This document shows, in pieces, positions 1-7,649 of a stretch of DNA of 37,358 bases. This DNA is from Bacteroidota bacterium (GTDB lineage Bacteria; Bacteroidota; Bacteroidia; Flavobacteriales_F; PHOS-HE28). Both the position numbers and the translations under genes were made by a program. Below the pieces are notes generated by a model. It worked only from the letters and a program-made list of their open reading frames with translations. It had not been told where the DNA came from and searched no databases. The stretch is taken from the NCBI GenBank assembly GCA_023430325.1, contig JAEZAU010000123.1:1-37358 (forward strand), given 5' to 3'. Within the stretch, counting starts at the first letter, position 1. Every line of letters begins with the position of its first letter.

Positions 1-659
1 TCAGGAGGTTACCCAACGGTGAGTGGAGCATGCCGCTGAACCTTGGTCCCAACGTGAATACCAAGTATGATGAGGATGCGCCATTCATGCACAGTGATGG
101 GACCACGCTCTTCTTCAGTTCCAACGGCCACACCAGCATGGGCGGGTTCGATATCTTCAAAGTAGTGCTCACCGACAGCGACATGAACGGCTGGGGCAAA
201 CCCCAGAATCTCGGTTTCCCTTTGAACACGGTGAACGATGACATCTACTTCTCACTGAGCGATGATGGCACTACAGGATACTTCTCATCTGAAAGGCCGG
301 GCGGCATCGGACTGCAGGACATCTACCAGATCATTTTCCCGGGCAGCCAGTTGGACCATGTCTTTGTGCGTGGCGTGGTGGCGGATGCCGGCGATGAACC
401 GGTGAAGGCACGGATCATTCTCACCGATCCAGGAACGGAGGAGGTCATCGGCGTCTACAACACGAACGAGAACACCGGCCGATTCTTCATTCTGCTCTCG
501 CAGGACCAGCGTTGCCACATGACCGTTGAAGCCCCGGGATTTCTGGTACATGAAAGCGAGATGACCGGCAGACCGAACATTCCTGGATCCCGTGAGATGA
601 CCTTCGATGTGATGCTTACCGCTTCACCCGATCGCGATCGATTGACGCGGACGGAATGA
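1..659 (+). CDS. PD40/Tol-Pal-like repeat protein, C-terminal part (5' end outside window)
   Basis: The reading frame is open from the left edge, so the N-terminus lies outside the window. Two PD40-type (WD40-like, TolB propeller) repeats are visible. The first carries NLGPNVNT, then DGTTLFFSS, then GGFDIFK; the second carries LNTVNDDIYFSLSDDGTTGYF. After them comes a roughly 90-residue segment beginning VFVRGVV that looks like a carboxypeptidase-regulatory-like beta domain. Bacteroidota proteins of this kind are usually secreted or periplasmic, and many end in an OmpA peptidoglycan-binding domain. Here the frame stops after the beta domain with no OmpA domain, and none is visible downstream. 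The gene is convergent with the GWxTD lipoprotein gene, the two stop codons being 2 nt apart. The exact role is unknown; the family assignment rests on the repeats. Confidence 0.8.
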   Translation, partial: RRLPNGEWSMPLNLGPNVNTKYDEDAPFMHSDGTTLFFSSNGHTSMGGFDIFKVVLTDSDMNGWGKPQNLGFPLNTVNDDIYFSLSDDGTTGYFSSERPGGIGLQDIYQIIFPGSQLDHVFVRGVVADAGDEPVKARIILTDPGTEEVIGVYNTNENTGRFFILLSQDQRCHMTVEAPGFLVHESEMTGRPNIPGSREMTFDVMLTASPDRDRLTRTE

Positions 660-661
660 GA

Positions 662-1945
662 TCAGTTCTGGTAGACGCGGCCATTGCGCCAGCTTTCCAC
701 GTTCCGGTACCATGCGCCTTTGAGCATGGGATCGCGCTGCAGCACAAGATCATTATCGGTGAACGTGTTGTTGCGCTTGGTGAAGTTGAACGTGAGGCTC
801 ATCAGGTTGTTCTCTTCTCCATAGATCCAGGTCTCGTTCAGGTCGGTCTTGTAGATGGAAGTAGGCGTGCCGAAAATGATGTGTACCAGGCCGCGGTCGG
901 TACGCCAGCCTTCGGTACGTGAGGTAAAATGCCTGTTCGCATTCTCCACGCGTGAATAGAAGATGCGGATGGCCTCACGTGCACGTTCACGATCGCCAGC
1001 AGCATCGAGCCAGAACTTCTCGATCGCCTTGCGGACATCATCGGCCTTTGAGATGCGATCGAACTCCTGCATGGACGTTATGTACCGCAATGGTTTCAAC
1101 ATATCGGTTCCATCGCTGATGTACGGATAGGCCTCCGACAGCACGAAGATGGAATATCCGGCCGTGGAGGAGGTGTCATTGCGCAGGTGATAGACGCCAG
1201 GTTCGTTCAAAGTGAGCAATGCACGGCCATTCTCGTCGAAGGTCACCGAAAAACTGCTGTCGGCTTTGGTCTCCGATCTTGGATCATTCGTGGTGGTGAA
1301 CACCGGTGCCGGTAATGATACTTCGGATGAATGATGTGTGCCATGCAACGTGCCGCCAGCGAACGCGGTGTTGCGCAATTCCATGACCTTGCCGGTGGAT
1401 AGATGATCGGTGAAGTAGGGAATGTTCGTCGCTGGATCCACCGGAAGAAAATATTGCCTGGTACCGGACGGGTCGCGTTCAACGCGTAGAAAGACCGAAT
1501 TCTCACTATCGCGATTGAGGTCGCGGGCGGTCACTTTCACCACGAACGATCTGTTCTCATTACGCCGCATTTCCATGCTGCCCACCAATTCCATGTCCTC
1601 ATTGGTATCAACGCTCCGATCCTGTATCAGGGTGCTTGAACTGTCCAGCAACGTTCTTGCGGTCCAATCGGTGAAACTTTCATAGGTGATACGCACCGCC
1701 GCCTTGAAAGGCCCGCCGCTGCCATCGCTCTTGTACAGCAGGTCCTTGGTGTTGAGCTTATAATAGATGATGGAGTGATCGGGAGCCGTATTGTGAACAC
1801 GTGCCTGCAACTGGAGCAGGCTTCCCCCCTTACCGTATATGCTGACGAAATTGTTCTTGCGGCTGGTAGGTGTGCTGGTGGCACAGCCCAGCAGTATCAG
1901 CGTTAGAAGGAATGGATAATATCTTTTGAGAAGGACCATGGACAT
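662..1945 (-). CDS. GWxTD domain-containing lipoprotein
   Basis: A Bacteroidota protein of about 427 residues with a lipoprotein signal: a hydrophobic stretch after KRYYPF leads into LILLGC, making Cys21 the predicted lipidated residue. The C-terminal third carries the family signature, with GWRTDRG followed by HIIFGTPTSI and ETWIYG. GWxTD proteins are widespread in Bacteroidota but have no firmly assigned activity. The frame stays open upstream to a GTG at 1975, but the ATG at 1945 (or 1939) puts the signal peptide at the N-terminus and is preferred. No Shine-Dalgarno sequence is visible. The gene lies 54 nt downstream of the L,D-transpeptidase gene on the same strand, so co-transcription is plausible. 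Confidence 0.85.
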   Translation of the reverse strand: MSMVLLKRYYPFLLTLILLGCATSTPTSRKNNFVSIYGKGGSLLQLQARVHNTAPDHSIIYYKLNTKDLLYKSDGSGGPFKAAVRITYESFTDWTARTLLDSSSTLIQDRSVDTNEDMELVGSMEMRRNENRSFVVKVTARDLNRDSENSVFLRVERDPSGTRQYFLPVDPATNIPYFTDHLSTGKVMELRNTAFAGGTLHGTHHSSEVSLPAPVFTTTNDPRSETKADSSFSVTFDENGRALLTLNEPGVYHLRNDTSSTAGYSIFVLSEAYPYISDGTDMLKPLRYITSMQEFDRISKADDVRKAIEKFWLDAAGDRERAREAIRIFYSRVENANRHFTSRTEGWRTDRGLVHIIFGTPTSIYKTDLNETWIYGEENNLMSLTFNFTKRNNTFTDNDLVLQRDPMLKGAWYRNVESWRNGRVYQN

Positions 1946-1999
1946 CAGGAGCCGAGGATCGTCCGCGACACCCACACGAAGATAAGCCTCTTCAGGCGC

Positions 2000-2629
2000 T
2001 CAATTGTCCAGGATCACGATCGGTGTGCCTTCGGGAACGCGATCGAAAAGTTCGATGATATCACGGTTGAGCATGCGGATGCAGCCGCGGGAAGCCGGTG
2101 TGCCGATGGCCGCTTCGTTGGTCGTTCCATGGATGTAGATGCCGCGCCGCAGGCTATCATGTGCTCCACCACGATTGTGCCCGGGTTCCAGTCCATCGAG
2201 CCGCATTACGCGTGTGGTGATGCGATCGGGATCGGAGTCGTTGGAAGTTATTGTTGCAGCGATCTCCCCGGTGAACCTGCGTTCGCGGAAAACGCCCATC
2301 AAGGGCACTCCAGCACCGATCTTTTCGGTGATGCGATGAAGGCCCGTGGGTGTGCGGAAACTTTCGCGCTCGCTGCCCAGGCCATTCCTGGCGGTGGAGA
2401 TCGGATATTCCCTCAGCAACCGCCCATCGCGCACGTGGAACATGGTCTGCCGGTGCACTGAAACATAGAGCAGATCGCCCCGGTGGAAAGGCGATCCATA
2501 ATGGACTTCGAGATACTCGAGAAGGAGTTCAATGATGCCCTGTTTGGGATGTACGGTACGCGCCGTGTCGGGCGTGGCACTTGCGATCGAAGCGGCCAGC
2601 AGACCGATGCTCAGGAGGAACGCGCGCAT
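2000..2629 (-). CDS. L,D-transpeptidase (YkuD family), exported
   Basis: The 209-residue protein begins with a signal peptide (MRAFLLSIGLLAASIASA) and contains a YkuD catalytic domain over roughly residues 50-207. The active-site motif is complete: His167 in YIHGTTNE, then Ser180-Arg-Gly-Cys183-Ile-Arg in TPASRGCIR. YkuD enzymes use the cysteine to form 3-3 peptidoglycan cross-links or to attach proteins to the wall in the periplasm. Upstream in-frame starts exist as far as 2746, but only the ATG at 2629 places the signal peptide first. An AAGGAG lies too far upstream to be a good ribosome site. A 179-nt gap containing a structured repeat separates it from the barrel-protein gene upstream. 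The protein is short for the family and has no visible peptidoglycan-binding domain. Confidence 0.9.
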   Translation of the reverse strand: MRAFLLSIGLLAASIASATPDTARTVHPKQGIIELLLEYLEVHYGSPFHRGDLLYVSVHRQTMFHVRDGRLLREYPISTARNGLGSERESFRTPTGLHRITEKIGAGVPLMGVFRERRFTGEIAATITSNDSDPDRITTRVMRLDGLEPGHNRGGAHDSLRRGIYIHGTTNEAAIGTPASRGCIRMLNRDIIELFDRVPEGTPIVILDN

Positions 2630-2679
2630 TGGTTCAAAGGATGCTCCTTTTACGCGAAGAAGAGCCATTAAGTTCTGAA

Positions 2680-2800
2680 CAGCGTAGCGCGTAAGGAACA
2701 TGAGTGAAAAGCCCGGAAGCCTTCTTAGGCTCAGGACTTGCAACATTGGCCCGGCCCCTTTTCGTGCTGGCCCACGCCAGCGCGAAAAGGGGATACGCCC
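2680..2800 (+). repeat. Dispersed structured repeat, copy A (subtype 1, solo)
   Basis: Non-coding element between the barrel-protein gene and the L,D-transpeptidase gene, oriented opposite to both. It shares ordered blocks with the copy at 29430-29543: CAGCGT, ACATGAG, AAAGCCCG, GGACTTG, TTGGCCCG, then a hairpin followed by ACGCCC. Its first variable loop is AGCCT/AGGCT (2718-2731). Its second is a 10-bp perfect stem, CCCCTTTTCG (2755-2764) with CGAAAAGGGG (2783-2792), continued by an inner stem around a CCAC loop. It is the only copy without a partner nearby. I cannot tell whether it acts as RNA, DNA or a mobile repeat. Confidence 0.75.
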
Positions 2801-2808
2801 AAAAAGAA

Positions 2809-4509
2809 CTAGAACAGACTGATGAACCCGAAATGCACTTTGCCAGCGCGCAATTCAATGGGGTTGTCGAACTGTCTGCCCTGGGCGTACGTGAGGCTGA
2901 ATAGGCCGGCCTTCGTCTCAAAGGTGACGCCTGTGCCGAAACCGATCGGCGTATCGTTGAGGAATTCATCCCGCGCCTGATCTTCCCAATAGGCCTGGTC
3001 CACGAAAACGAAGAAATTGGAATTTTCCTCGAAGACGAAACGATACTCGAACGTGCCGATGGCGTAGGCGGAAGCAGAGATGGATGCTTCATCGGCACCG
3101 CGCAGGGTGCGAAGGCCGCCGATCCGGTACAACTCATTGCTGTACAGATCATCGTTCACCATCCAACCGCCTTGTCCGGAGATCCTGATGGTACTTCGGC
3201 GTGCGATCGGGATGTGTGCGATGGCCATCCCGTTTATCTCATATTGTACGGTACTGATGTCCGGCGGACGTTCCAACTGCGTGAAGACGGCGGTGCTCGT
3301 TCTTTTTTTACCGGCCGATCCTTCAAGCTGGAGGGAATGACCGCTGCGTGGATTGAACCGATAATCGAACCGCTCCCGCTGAATACCCATGCCGTAGGAG
3401 ATGAGACTCACATCGGCCAGGCCCGGCTGCGCGAAAGTGTTGGAGCCTAGCCGATCGCTGGTCTTGCTGTTGACGAAGAGGCTGAGCTTGTCGCCTTGTG
3501 AGAGCAGATATTCCAAGGCGCCGCGGGCATTCACTTCAAGGAACGTGGTGTCTCGTTTGAAGAGTTTCAGGCTGAGATCCGAGCCGAAGGGTGTGCCGAA
3601 GAGGAAAGGAAGATTGAAACGGATCCGAAGATCCTGGGTCTGGTCCTGCAAGCGCCGCCAGTTGAGTTCGATCGCTTCGCCACGGCGCAGGGCATTGCGC
3701 AAGCGCAGGTCCAGATCGCCGGTGAGGGTGACCTTGTTGGTGACGGCGTCGGGTTGAAGACCGAGAATGCCATTGATGGAACTCGCTTTCTTGGCATCGA
3801 GAAATAGGTAAAGCTTGGTCTGGTCCGGTGAAAAGTGCACATACGGCCGCTGGCGTTGTACCACGAAAGGCAGTTCGCGCACCCTACGTTCCACACGCTG
3901 GATCAGAGCTTCATTGTAGACATCGCCAGGGCGGAGGGCTATATAGGAGTAGAGGTAGCGCATATTGGTGCGCGCCGATCCGCGCACCACCACGGAATCA
4001 AGGCGCACGAGAGGCCCGCGCTCCAAATGCAGATCGGCGTGAAGGCCATCATCTTCATGCCTGATATTATCAAGCCATACTTTGGCGAACGGGTAGCCAT
4101 TGTTCTCGCTCTGCGCAAGAAGATCATTATACAGACGGGCGATCTGGCGCGGTGTAACGGGCCTTCCGGTGAAGAGTTTTTCCCGGAAACGTGCAGCGCT
4201 GGCGATCTCTGTGGGGATCGCACTTCCATCGATCCGGGCCCATCGGTACCTATTTCCTGCATGGATATGACAGACCGATGTGTTCTCCGCGGATCGGCAA
4301 CTATCGATCGATGCTTCCAGATAGCCTTGTTGATAGAGGTAGGCGATCTGTTCGGACAAGGCTCCTTCCAGCAGATCCTTTGAAGGAAGATCCAGCGATC
4401 GGATCCATTTGGCAGGCAGCTCGCCATCCTGGGTGAATTCCACACGATGCCTTTGCGCTGGGACGAGCGTCACGTACGGAATGCAGATCAGGAGCAGCAG
4501 ATATTTCAT
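2809..4509 (-). CDS. BamA/TamA family outer membrane barrel protein
   Basis: A 566-residue protein with a signal peptide (MKYLLLLICIPYVTLVPAQ). An N-terminal half of POTRA-like segments spans about residues 20-250 (for example LVRLDSVVVRGSART and IALRPGDVYNEALI). A C-terminal beta-barrel of the surface-antigen type follows. The barrel contains RGADEASISAS, resembling the conserved RGF/RGY-type barrel motif, and the chain ends in phenylalanine (FGFISLF) as outer-membrane beta-signals do. The length is close to TamA and much shorter than a five-POTRA BamA. The start codon overlaps the ung stop by 4 nt (ATGA), suggesting translational coupling. Probable role: insertion or translocation of outer-membrane proteins; the substrate is unknown. 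Confidence 0.85.
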   Translation of the reverse strand: MKYLLLLICIPYVTLVPAQRHRVEFTQDGELPAKWIRSLDLPSKDLLEGALSEQIAYLYQQGYLEASIDSCRSAENTSVCHIHAGNRYRWARIDGSAIPTEIASAARFREKLFTGRPVTPRQIARLYNDLLAQSENNGYPFAKVWLDNIRHEDDGLHADLHLERGPLVRLDSVVVRGSARTNMRYLYSYIALRPGDVYNEALIQRVERRVRELPFVVQRQRPYVHFSPDQTKLYLFLDAKKASSINGILGLQPDAVTNKVTLTGDLDLRLRNALRRGEAIELNWRRLQDQTQDLRIRFNLPFLFGTPFGSDLSLKLFKRDTTFLEVNARGALEYLLSQGDKLSLFVNSKTSDRLGSNTFAQPGLADVSLISYGMGIQRERFDYRFNPRSGHSLQLEGSAGKKRTSTAVFTQLERPPDISTVQYEINGMAIAHIPIARRSTIRISGQGGWMVNDDLYSNELYRIGGLRTLRGADEASISASAYAIGTFEYRFVFEENSNFFVFVDQAYWEDQARDEFLNDTPIGFGTGVTFETKAGLFSLTYAQGRQFDNPIELRAGKVHFGFISLF

Positions 4510-5204
4510 AGTGCCGCCCAATCGATCGGAGAGTGCCCGTGTTCCACCAACAGCTCGTTCGTTCTTGAAAAATGGCCGCAACCGATGAACCCTTTGTGAG
4601 CGCTCAATGGCGAAGGATGCGGTGCGGTGAGAATGAAATGCCGCTCTGGGTCTATCAGATCGAGCTTCGCCTGAGCATGAGCACCCCATAACAGGAAGAC
4701 GATCCCCGGCCGGCCGTGGCTGCTCAGTGCAGTTATTACGGCATCAGTGAACCGTTCCCAACCGAACTTCTGGTGTGAACCGGCCTTGCCCTGGCGAACG
4801 GTAAGACATGTGTTCAACAAGAGAACGCCCTGTTCTGCCCAGCCGGTAAGATCCCCGAAAAGTGGCACTTCCGATCCAAGGTCCCGCTTCAATTCCTTGA
4901 AGATATTGCGAAGTGAAGGAGGGAAAGGCTGACCTGCCGGAACGGAGAAGGCCAGGCCGTGCGCCTGGCCGGGTCCATGGTAGGGGTCCTGGCCCAGGAT
5001 GACCACGCGGGTGCGATGGAATGGAGTGAGGTGGAATGCGCGAAAAATATCCTCTTTCCCTGGGTACACCGTTCCGCGCTGCCGTTCATTCTCGATGGGG
5101 GTCAGTATTTCGCTCAATTGGCTAATATCCAGATGGTTGACCAACTGTTCGGCCCACTCCTGGCCAATGATCGGACCGAGCTTTGCGTTAGTGATCTGCA
5201 ACAT
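4506..5204 (-). CDS. ung: Uracil-DNA glycosylase
   Basis: Family 1 uracil-DNA glycosylase of 232 residues, a typical length. It excises uracil from DNA to start base-excision repair in the cytoplasm. Both signature loops are intact: GQDPYHG (71-77) with catalytic Asp73 for water activation, and HPSPLSA (196-202) with His196. The uracil pocket Asn is in LLLNTCLTVR. The start MLQITNAKLGP fits the family N-terminus. It is the first gene of a minus-strand group and overlaps the barrel-protein gene by 4 nt, an unusual pairing with no obvious functional link. No TAnnTTTG box could be found directly upstream. Confidence 0.97.
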   Translation of the reverse strand: MLQITNAKLGPIIGQEWAEQLVNHLDISQLSEILTPIENERQRGTVYPGKEDIFRAFHLTPFHRTRVVILGQDPYHGPGQAHGLAFSVPAGQPFPPSLRNIFKELKRDLGSEVPLFGDLTGWAEQGVLLLNTCLTVRQGKAGSHQKFGWERFTDAVITALSSHGRPGIVFLLWGAHAQAKLDLIDPERHFILTAPHPSPLSAHKGFIGCGHFSRTNELLVEHGHSPIDWAAL

Positions 5205-5250
5205 GACCCTTTGAAGGACGCTTGGTCTGACCGCTCGATGTTGAAACTTT

Positions 5251-5283
5251 TTTGATCACCATCCGTAGAGACGATTAATTTTG
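5251..5283 (+). promoter_or_regulatory. Bacteroidota-type promoter for the 42-aa lipoprotein gene
   Basis: TTTG at 5251-5254 and TAATTTTG at 5276-5283 match both elements of the Bacteroidota housekeeping consensus (TTTG, then TAnnTTTG), with 21 nt between them. Transcription would start near 5289, giving a leader of about 45 nt before the ATG at 5333. This is the cleanest promoter in the window. Confidence 0.75.
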
Positions 5284-5332
5284 GCGGAACCCCATCAAGG
5301 CATCCAAAGAAGGGCTCACAAACGAACGAACG

Positions 5333-5461
5333 ATGAAAAAGGCGCTGATCGTACTGGCAACGGTGGTTTTTTCGAGTGTGATGATGACCTCATGCAGCTC
5401 GACCCACTCTTGTCCGGCATACGGCAAGGTGCATAAGGTGCAGCCCGAAAAGCAGGTCTGA
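5333..5461 (+). CDS. Small lipoprotein (42 aa)
   Basis: A short gene from an ATG at 5333 to a TGA at 5459-5461. The product begins MKKALIVLATVVFSSVMMTSC, a clear lipoprotein signal with the predicted lipidated cysteine at position 21. The mature part is only about 22 residues, SSTHSCPAYGKVHKVQPEKQV, with a second cysteine in the motif SCPAYGK. I recall small Bacteroidota lipoproteins with a similar Cys-Pro-[AT]-Tyr motif, but could not check this. It has a strong promoter, stands alone, and is followed by a hairpin. The function is unknown. That it is a gene is supported by the signal peptide, promoter and terminator together. Confidence 0.8.
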   Translation: MKKALIVLATVVFSSVMMTSCSSTHSCPAYGKVHKVQPEKQV

Positions 5462-5488
5462 CCCAGCCCCTTACCTTTCCCTTCTTGA

Positions 5489-5521
5489 AGCCAACAGGCC
5501 CGGTCACAGCCGGGCTTGGCT
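5489..5521. terminator. Hairpin between convergent genes, likely terminator
   Basis: GCCCGG (5498-5503) pairs with CCGGGC (5510-5515) around a 6-nt loop. AGCCA (5489-5493) pairs with TGGCT (5517-5521) outside it. It sits between the convergent small lipoprotein and OsmC-family genes. There is no long T run on either side, so it is a weak intrinsic terminator at best. Confidence 0.5.
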
Positions 5522-5535
5522 GTTCAAGACAGTGC

Positions 5536-5943
5536 CTATCCATATGTGATCGTTATTTGCTGCAATAGATCAGGGTGCAAGCTCAGTGCAACGGGACAAT
5601 CATGGGCCGTGCGTTCGATCAAGGCCTTTTGCGCTGCATCCAGGGCGTCGTCCTTTACCCATAATTGGATCTCCACCTGGCTGACCCGGCGGGGATCGGA
5701 AGCCATATGCTTCACCACACCGGCTCTCATGGCCGGAACCCTGTAACCCTTTGCCTCGAACCGTATGGCAATGGTGGTGATGATACATGTGGCCAGTGCA
5801 GTGGCCAGCAGATCGGTGGGCGAAAAGGCCGAGCCTTTCCCTTTATTGTCCACTGGTGCATCGGTGATGATGACCTGGCCACTGCGTGGATGCAGGGCTT
5901 CAGTGCGCAGTTCGTTCTGGTAGGTGACTCTGGCGGTATCCAT
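5536..5943 (-). CDS. OsmC family protein
   Basis: A 135-residue OsmC/Ohr-fold protein. The two conserved cysteines are present: Cys53 in LATCIITTIAI on the central helix, and Cys116 in HDCPVALSL. Also visible are the SPTDLLATALATC stretch and the C-terminal HPDLLQQITITY. Proteins of this family reduce organic or fatty-acid hydroperoxides with a Cys pair, or act as less well defined stress proteins. The sequence looks closer to the general OsmC/YhfA type than to classical Ohr. The ATG at 5943 (MDTARVTY) is preferred over the one at 5961 because the extra six residues are not family-like. It is divergent from the gene at 6009. Confidence 0.9.
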   Translation of the reverse strand: MDTARVTYQNELRTEALHPRSGQVIITDAPVDNKGKGSAFSPTDLLATALATCIITTIAIRFEAKGYRVPAMRAGVVKHMASDPRRVSQVEIQLWVKDDALDAAQKALIERTAHDCPVALSLHPDLLQQITITYG

Positions 5944-5987
5944 AGGCCCGAAAAGTACCAATTACCCACATCTGCCGTTGCACCTAT

Positions 5988-5995
5988 TAGCTTTG
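5988..5995 (+). promoter_or_regulatory. Candidate -7 box (TAGCTTTG) for the unknown-lipA pair
   Basis: TAGCTTTG matches TAnnTTTG and lies 13 nt before the ATG at 6009, implying a very short leader. No TTTG is found 19-21 nt upstream, so only half of the promoter consensus is met. Confidence 0.4.
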
Positions 5996-6008
5996 CATAC
6001 GAAGCGGC

Positions 6009-6761
6009 ATGCGCCTAACATTATTCACGATCGGTCTTCTCCTGCTTGCTTTCCAAGGTGTTGGGCAGCAGACCATCTATGATGAAGCCCGTGTGCTCTA
6101 CCGGAAGGAACTTCTTGGCGGTGCAACGATACATGGTGATGGTTGGGGCGTCAATTTCTTTCACGGGAAACACCGCAATGCAAAAGATCGCCGAATGCTG
6201 GGCGTGGAGATCGTGAGCATGAAGCATCCCAAGGAGATCAAGAGCTTCAATCCCTATTACGAGGATTCACGCGGATACTTCTTCGGCAAGCAGAATTCGT
6301 TCATCATAGTGCGCCCTACTTACGGCCGCAAACACCAGATCACGGACAAGATCCGCCGCAGTGGCGTGGAGGTGAATTATGTATGGGGGATCGGTCCATC
6401 TTTGGGGCTATTGAAACCCGTTTATCTGCAGATCGGCAAACCCGATCAGTTCCCTTATGAATCCATCGCGATAGAGCGGTATGATTTCACCCAGCACAAC
6501 GTTCACAATATCTACGGCCGGGCCACCTGGTTCCGCGGGGTAGGGGAAATGAATTTCGTGGCGGGCGTTTTCGGCAAGTTCGGGTTCAACTTCGAACATA
6601 GCGGCCAGGCCGCGGGCATCAAGGCGATCGAAGTCGGGGCTACAGTAGATGCTTATCCTGAGCCGGTGCCCATCATGGCCCAGATGGAAGGGGTGAAGAA
6701 CAAAGCGCTCTTTTTCGGATTCTACATCTCGGTGCAATTTGGGAAGAAGTTCATTTCATGA
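6009..6761 (+). CDS. Secreted/outer-membrane protein of unknown function upstream of lipA
   Basis: A 250-residue protein with a signal peptide ending near FQGVGQQ. The rest has alternating aromatic and small residues and strand-like segments such as SFIIVRPTYGRK, EVNYVWGIGPSLG and FFGFYISVQFGKK. This fits a small outer-membrane beta-barrel, although no named family is recognised. The last strand ends GFYISVQFGKKFIS, so a terminal aromatic beta-signal is not exact. Its stop overlaps the lipA start by 4 nt (ATGA), so the two genes are probably translated from one transcript. No functional link to lipoylation is evident from the protein itself. Confidence 0.75.
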   Translation: MRLTLFTIGLLLLAFQGVGQQTIYDEARVLYRKELLGGATIHGDGWGVNFFHGKHRNAKDRRMLGVEIVSMKHPKEIKSFNPYYEDSRGYFFGKQNSFIIVRPTYGRKHQITDKIRRSGVEVNYVWGIGPSLGLLKPVYLQIGKPDQFPYESIAIERYDFTQHNVHNIYGRATWFRGVGEMNFVAGVFGKFGFNFEHSGQAAGIKAIEVGATVDAYPEPVPIMAQMEGVKNKALFFGFYISVQFGKKFIS

Positions 6762-7630
6762 GTGATAACACCACTGTACTGGAGCAGGAGCGTACGCGCA
6801 AACCTGACTGGCTCCGTGTGAAACTGCCCACGGGCGAGAATTACAGGAAAGTGCGCGAGATCGTGAGTGAGCACAAGCTCCATACGATCTGCCAGAGCGG
6901 CAACTGCCCGAACATGGGTGAATGCTGGGGCGCTGGAACAGCCACGTTCATGATACTCGGCAACATATGTACCCGCAGTTGCGGTTTCTGTTCGGTGGCC
7001 ACTGGAAGACCAGAAGCCGTGGATCCGTTCGAGCCGGCGCGTGTGGCGCGCAGCGTTGAATTGATGGGCGTGAAACATTGCGTGATAACCAGTGTGGATC
7101 GTGATGATCTGAAGGACGGTGGAAGCGACATCTGGGCGCGCACCATCCGTGCGATACGCAGGCGTACACCGAAGACCACCATGGAAACGCTTATCCCCGA
7201 TTTTCAGGGGAAGTGGGAGAATTTGGAAGTGGTGCTCGAAGCCGCTCCCGACATCCTCTCGCATAATCTGGAGACTGTTCGCCGCCTTACGAAACAAGTA
7301 CGCGTTCAGGCTAAGTACGATCGCAGCCTGGAAGTTTTGATGCGCAGCAAACGTGCAGGTCTGCGAACGAAGAGCGGGATCATGCTCGGCCTTGGCGAGA
7401 CCGATCAGGAAGTGGAAGAAAGTATGGACGATCTGCGCAGCGTTGGCGTGGATATTCTTACTCTGGGCCAATACCTGCAACCTACGAAAGCACATCTACC
7501 CGTGGCCGAATTCATTCATCCGGAGCGTTTCGCGCGGTTGAAGATCATTGGCATGGAAAAAGGTTTCCGGTACGTGGAGAGCGGACCGCTGGTGCGCAGC
7601 AGCTACCATGCGGAGAAGCATTTGTTCTAA
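6758..7630 (+). CDS. lipA: Lipoyl synthase
   Basis: A 290-residue radical-SAM enzyme that inserts two sulfurs into protein-bound octanoyl groups to make lipoyl cofactors for 2-oxoacid dehydrogenases and the glycine cleavage system. Both iron-sulfur clusters are visible. The auxiliary cluster has Cys45, Cys50 and Cys56 in ICQSGNCPNMGECWG. The radical-SAM CxxxCxxC has Cys71, Cys75 and Cys78 in CTRSCGFC. The C-terminal RSSYHAE supplies the conserved serine that ligates the auxiliary cluster. Length and motif order are normal. No lipB is found nearby; the partner gene is the unknown secreted protein immediately upstream. Confidence 0.97.
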   Translation: MSDNTTVLEQERTRKPDWLRVKLPTGENYRKVREIVSEHKLHTICQSGNCPNMGECWGAGTATFMILGNICTRSCGFCSVATGRPEAVDPFEPARVARSVELMGVKHCVITSVDRDDLKDGGSDIWARTIRAIRRRTPKTTMETLIPDFQGKWENLEVVLEAAPDILSHNLETVRRLTKQVRVQAKYDRSLEVLMRSKRAGLRTKSGIMLGLGETDQEVEESMDDLRSVGVDILTLGQYLQPTKAHLPVAEFIHPERFARLKIIGMEKGFRYVESGPLVRSSYHAEKHLF

Positions 7631-7649
7631 GGAACATTACTTTTATGGA

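Noticed and set aside
2801..2808. T-run on the minus strand next to copy A as a terminator for the barrel-protein gene
   Set aside because: On the minus strand the T-run precedes the hairpin instead of following it, so it does not form an intrinsic terminator.
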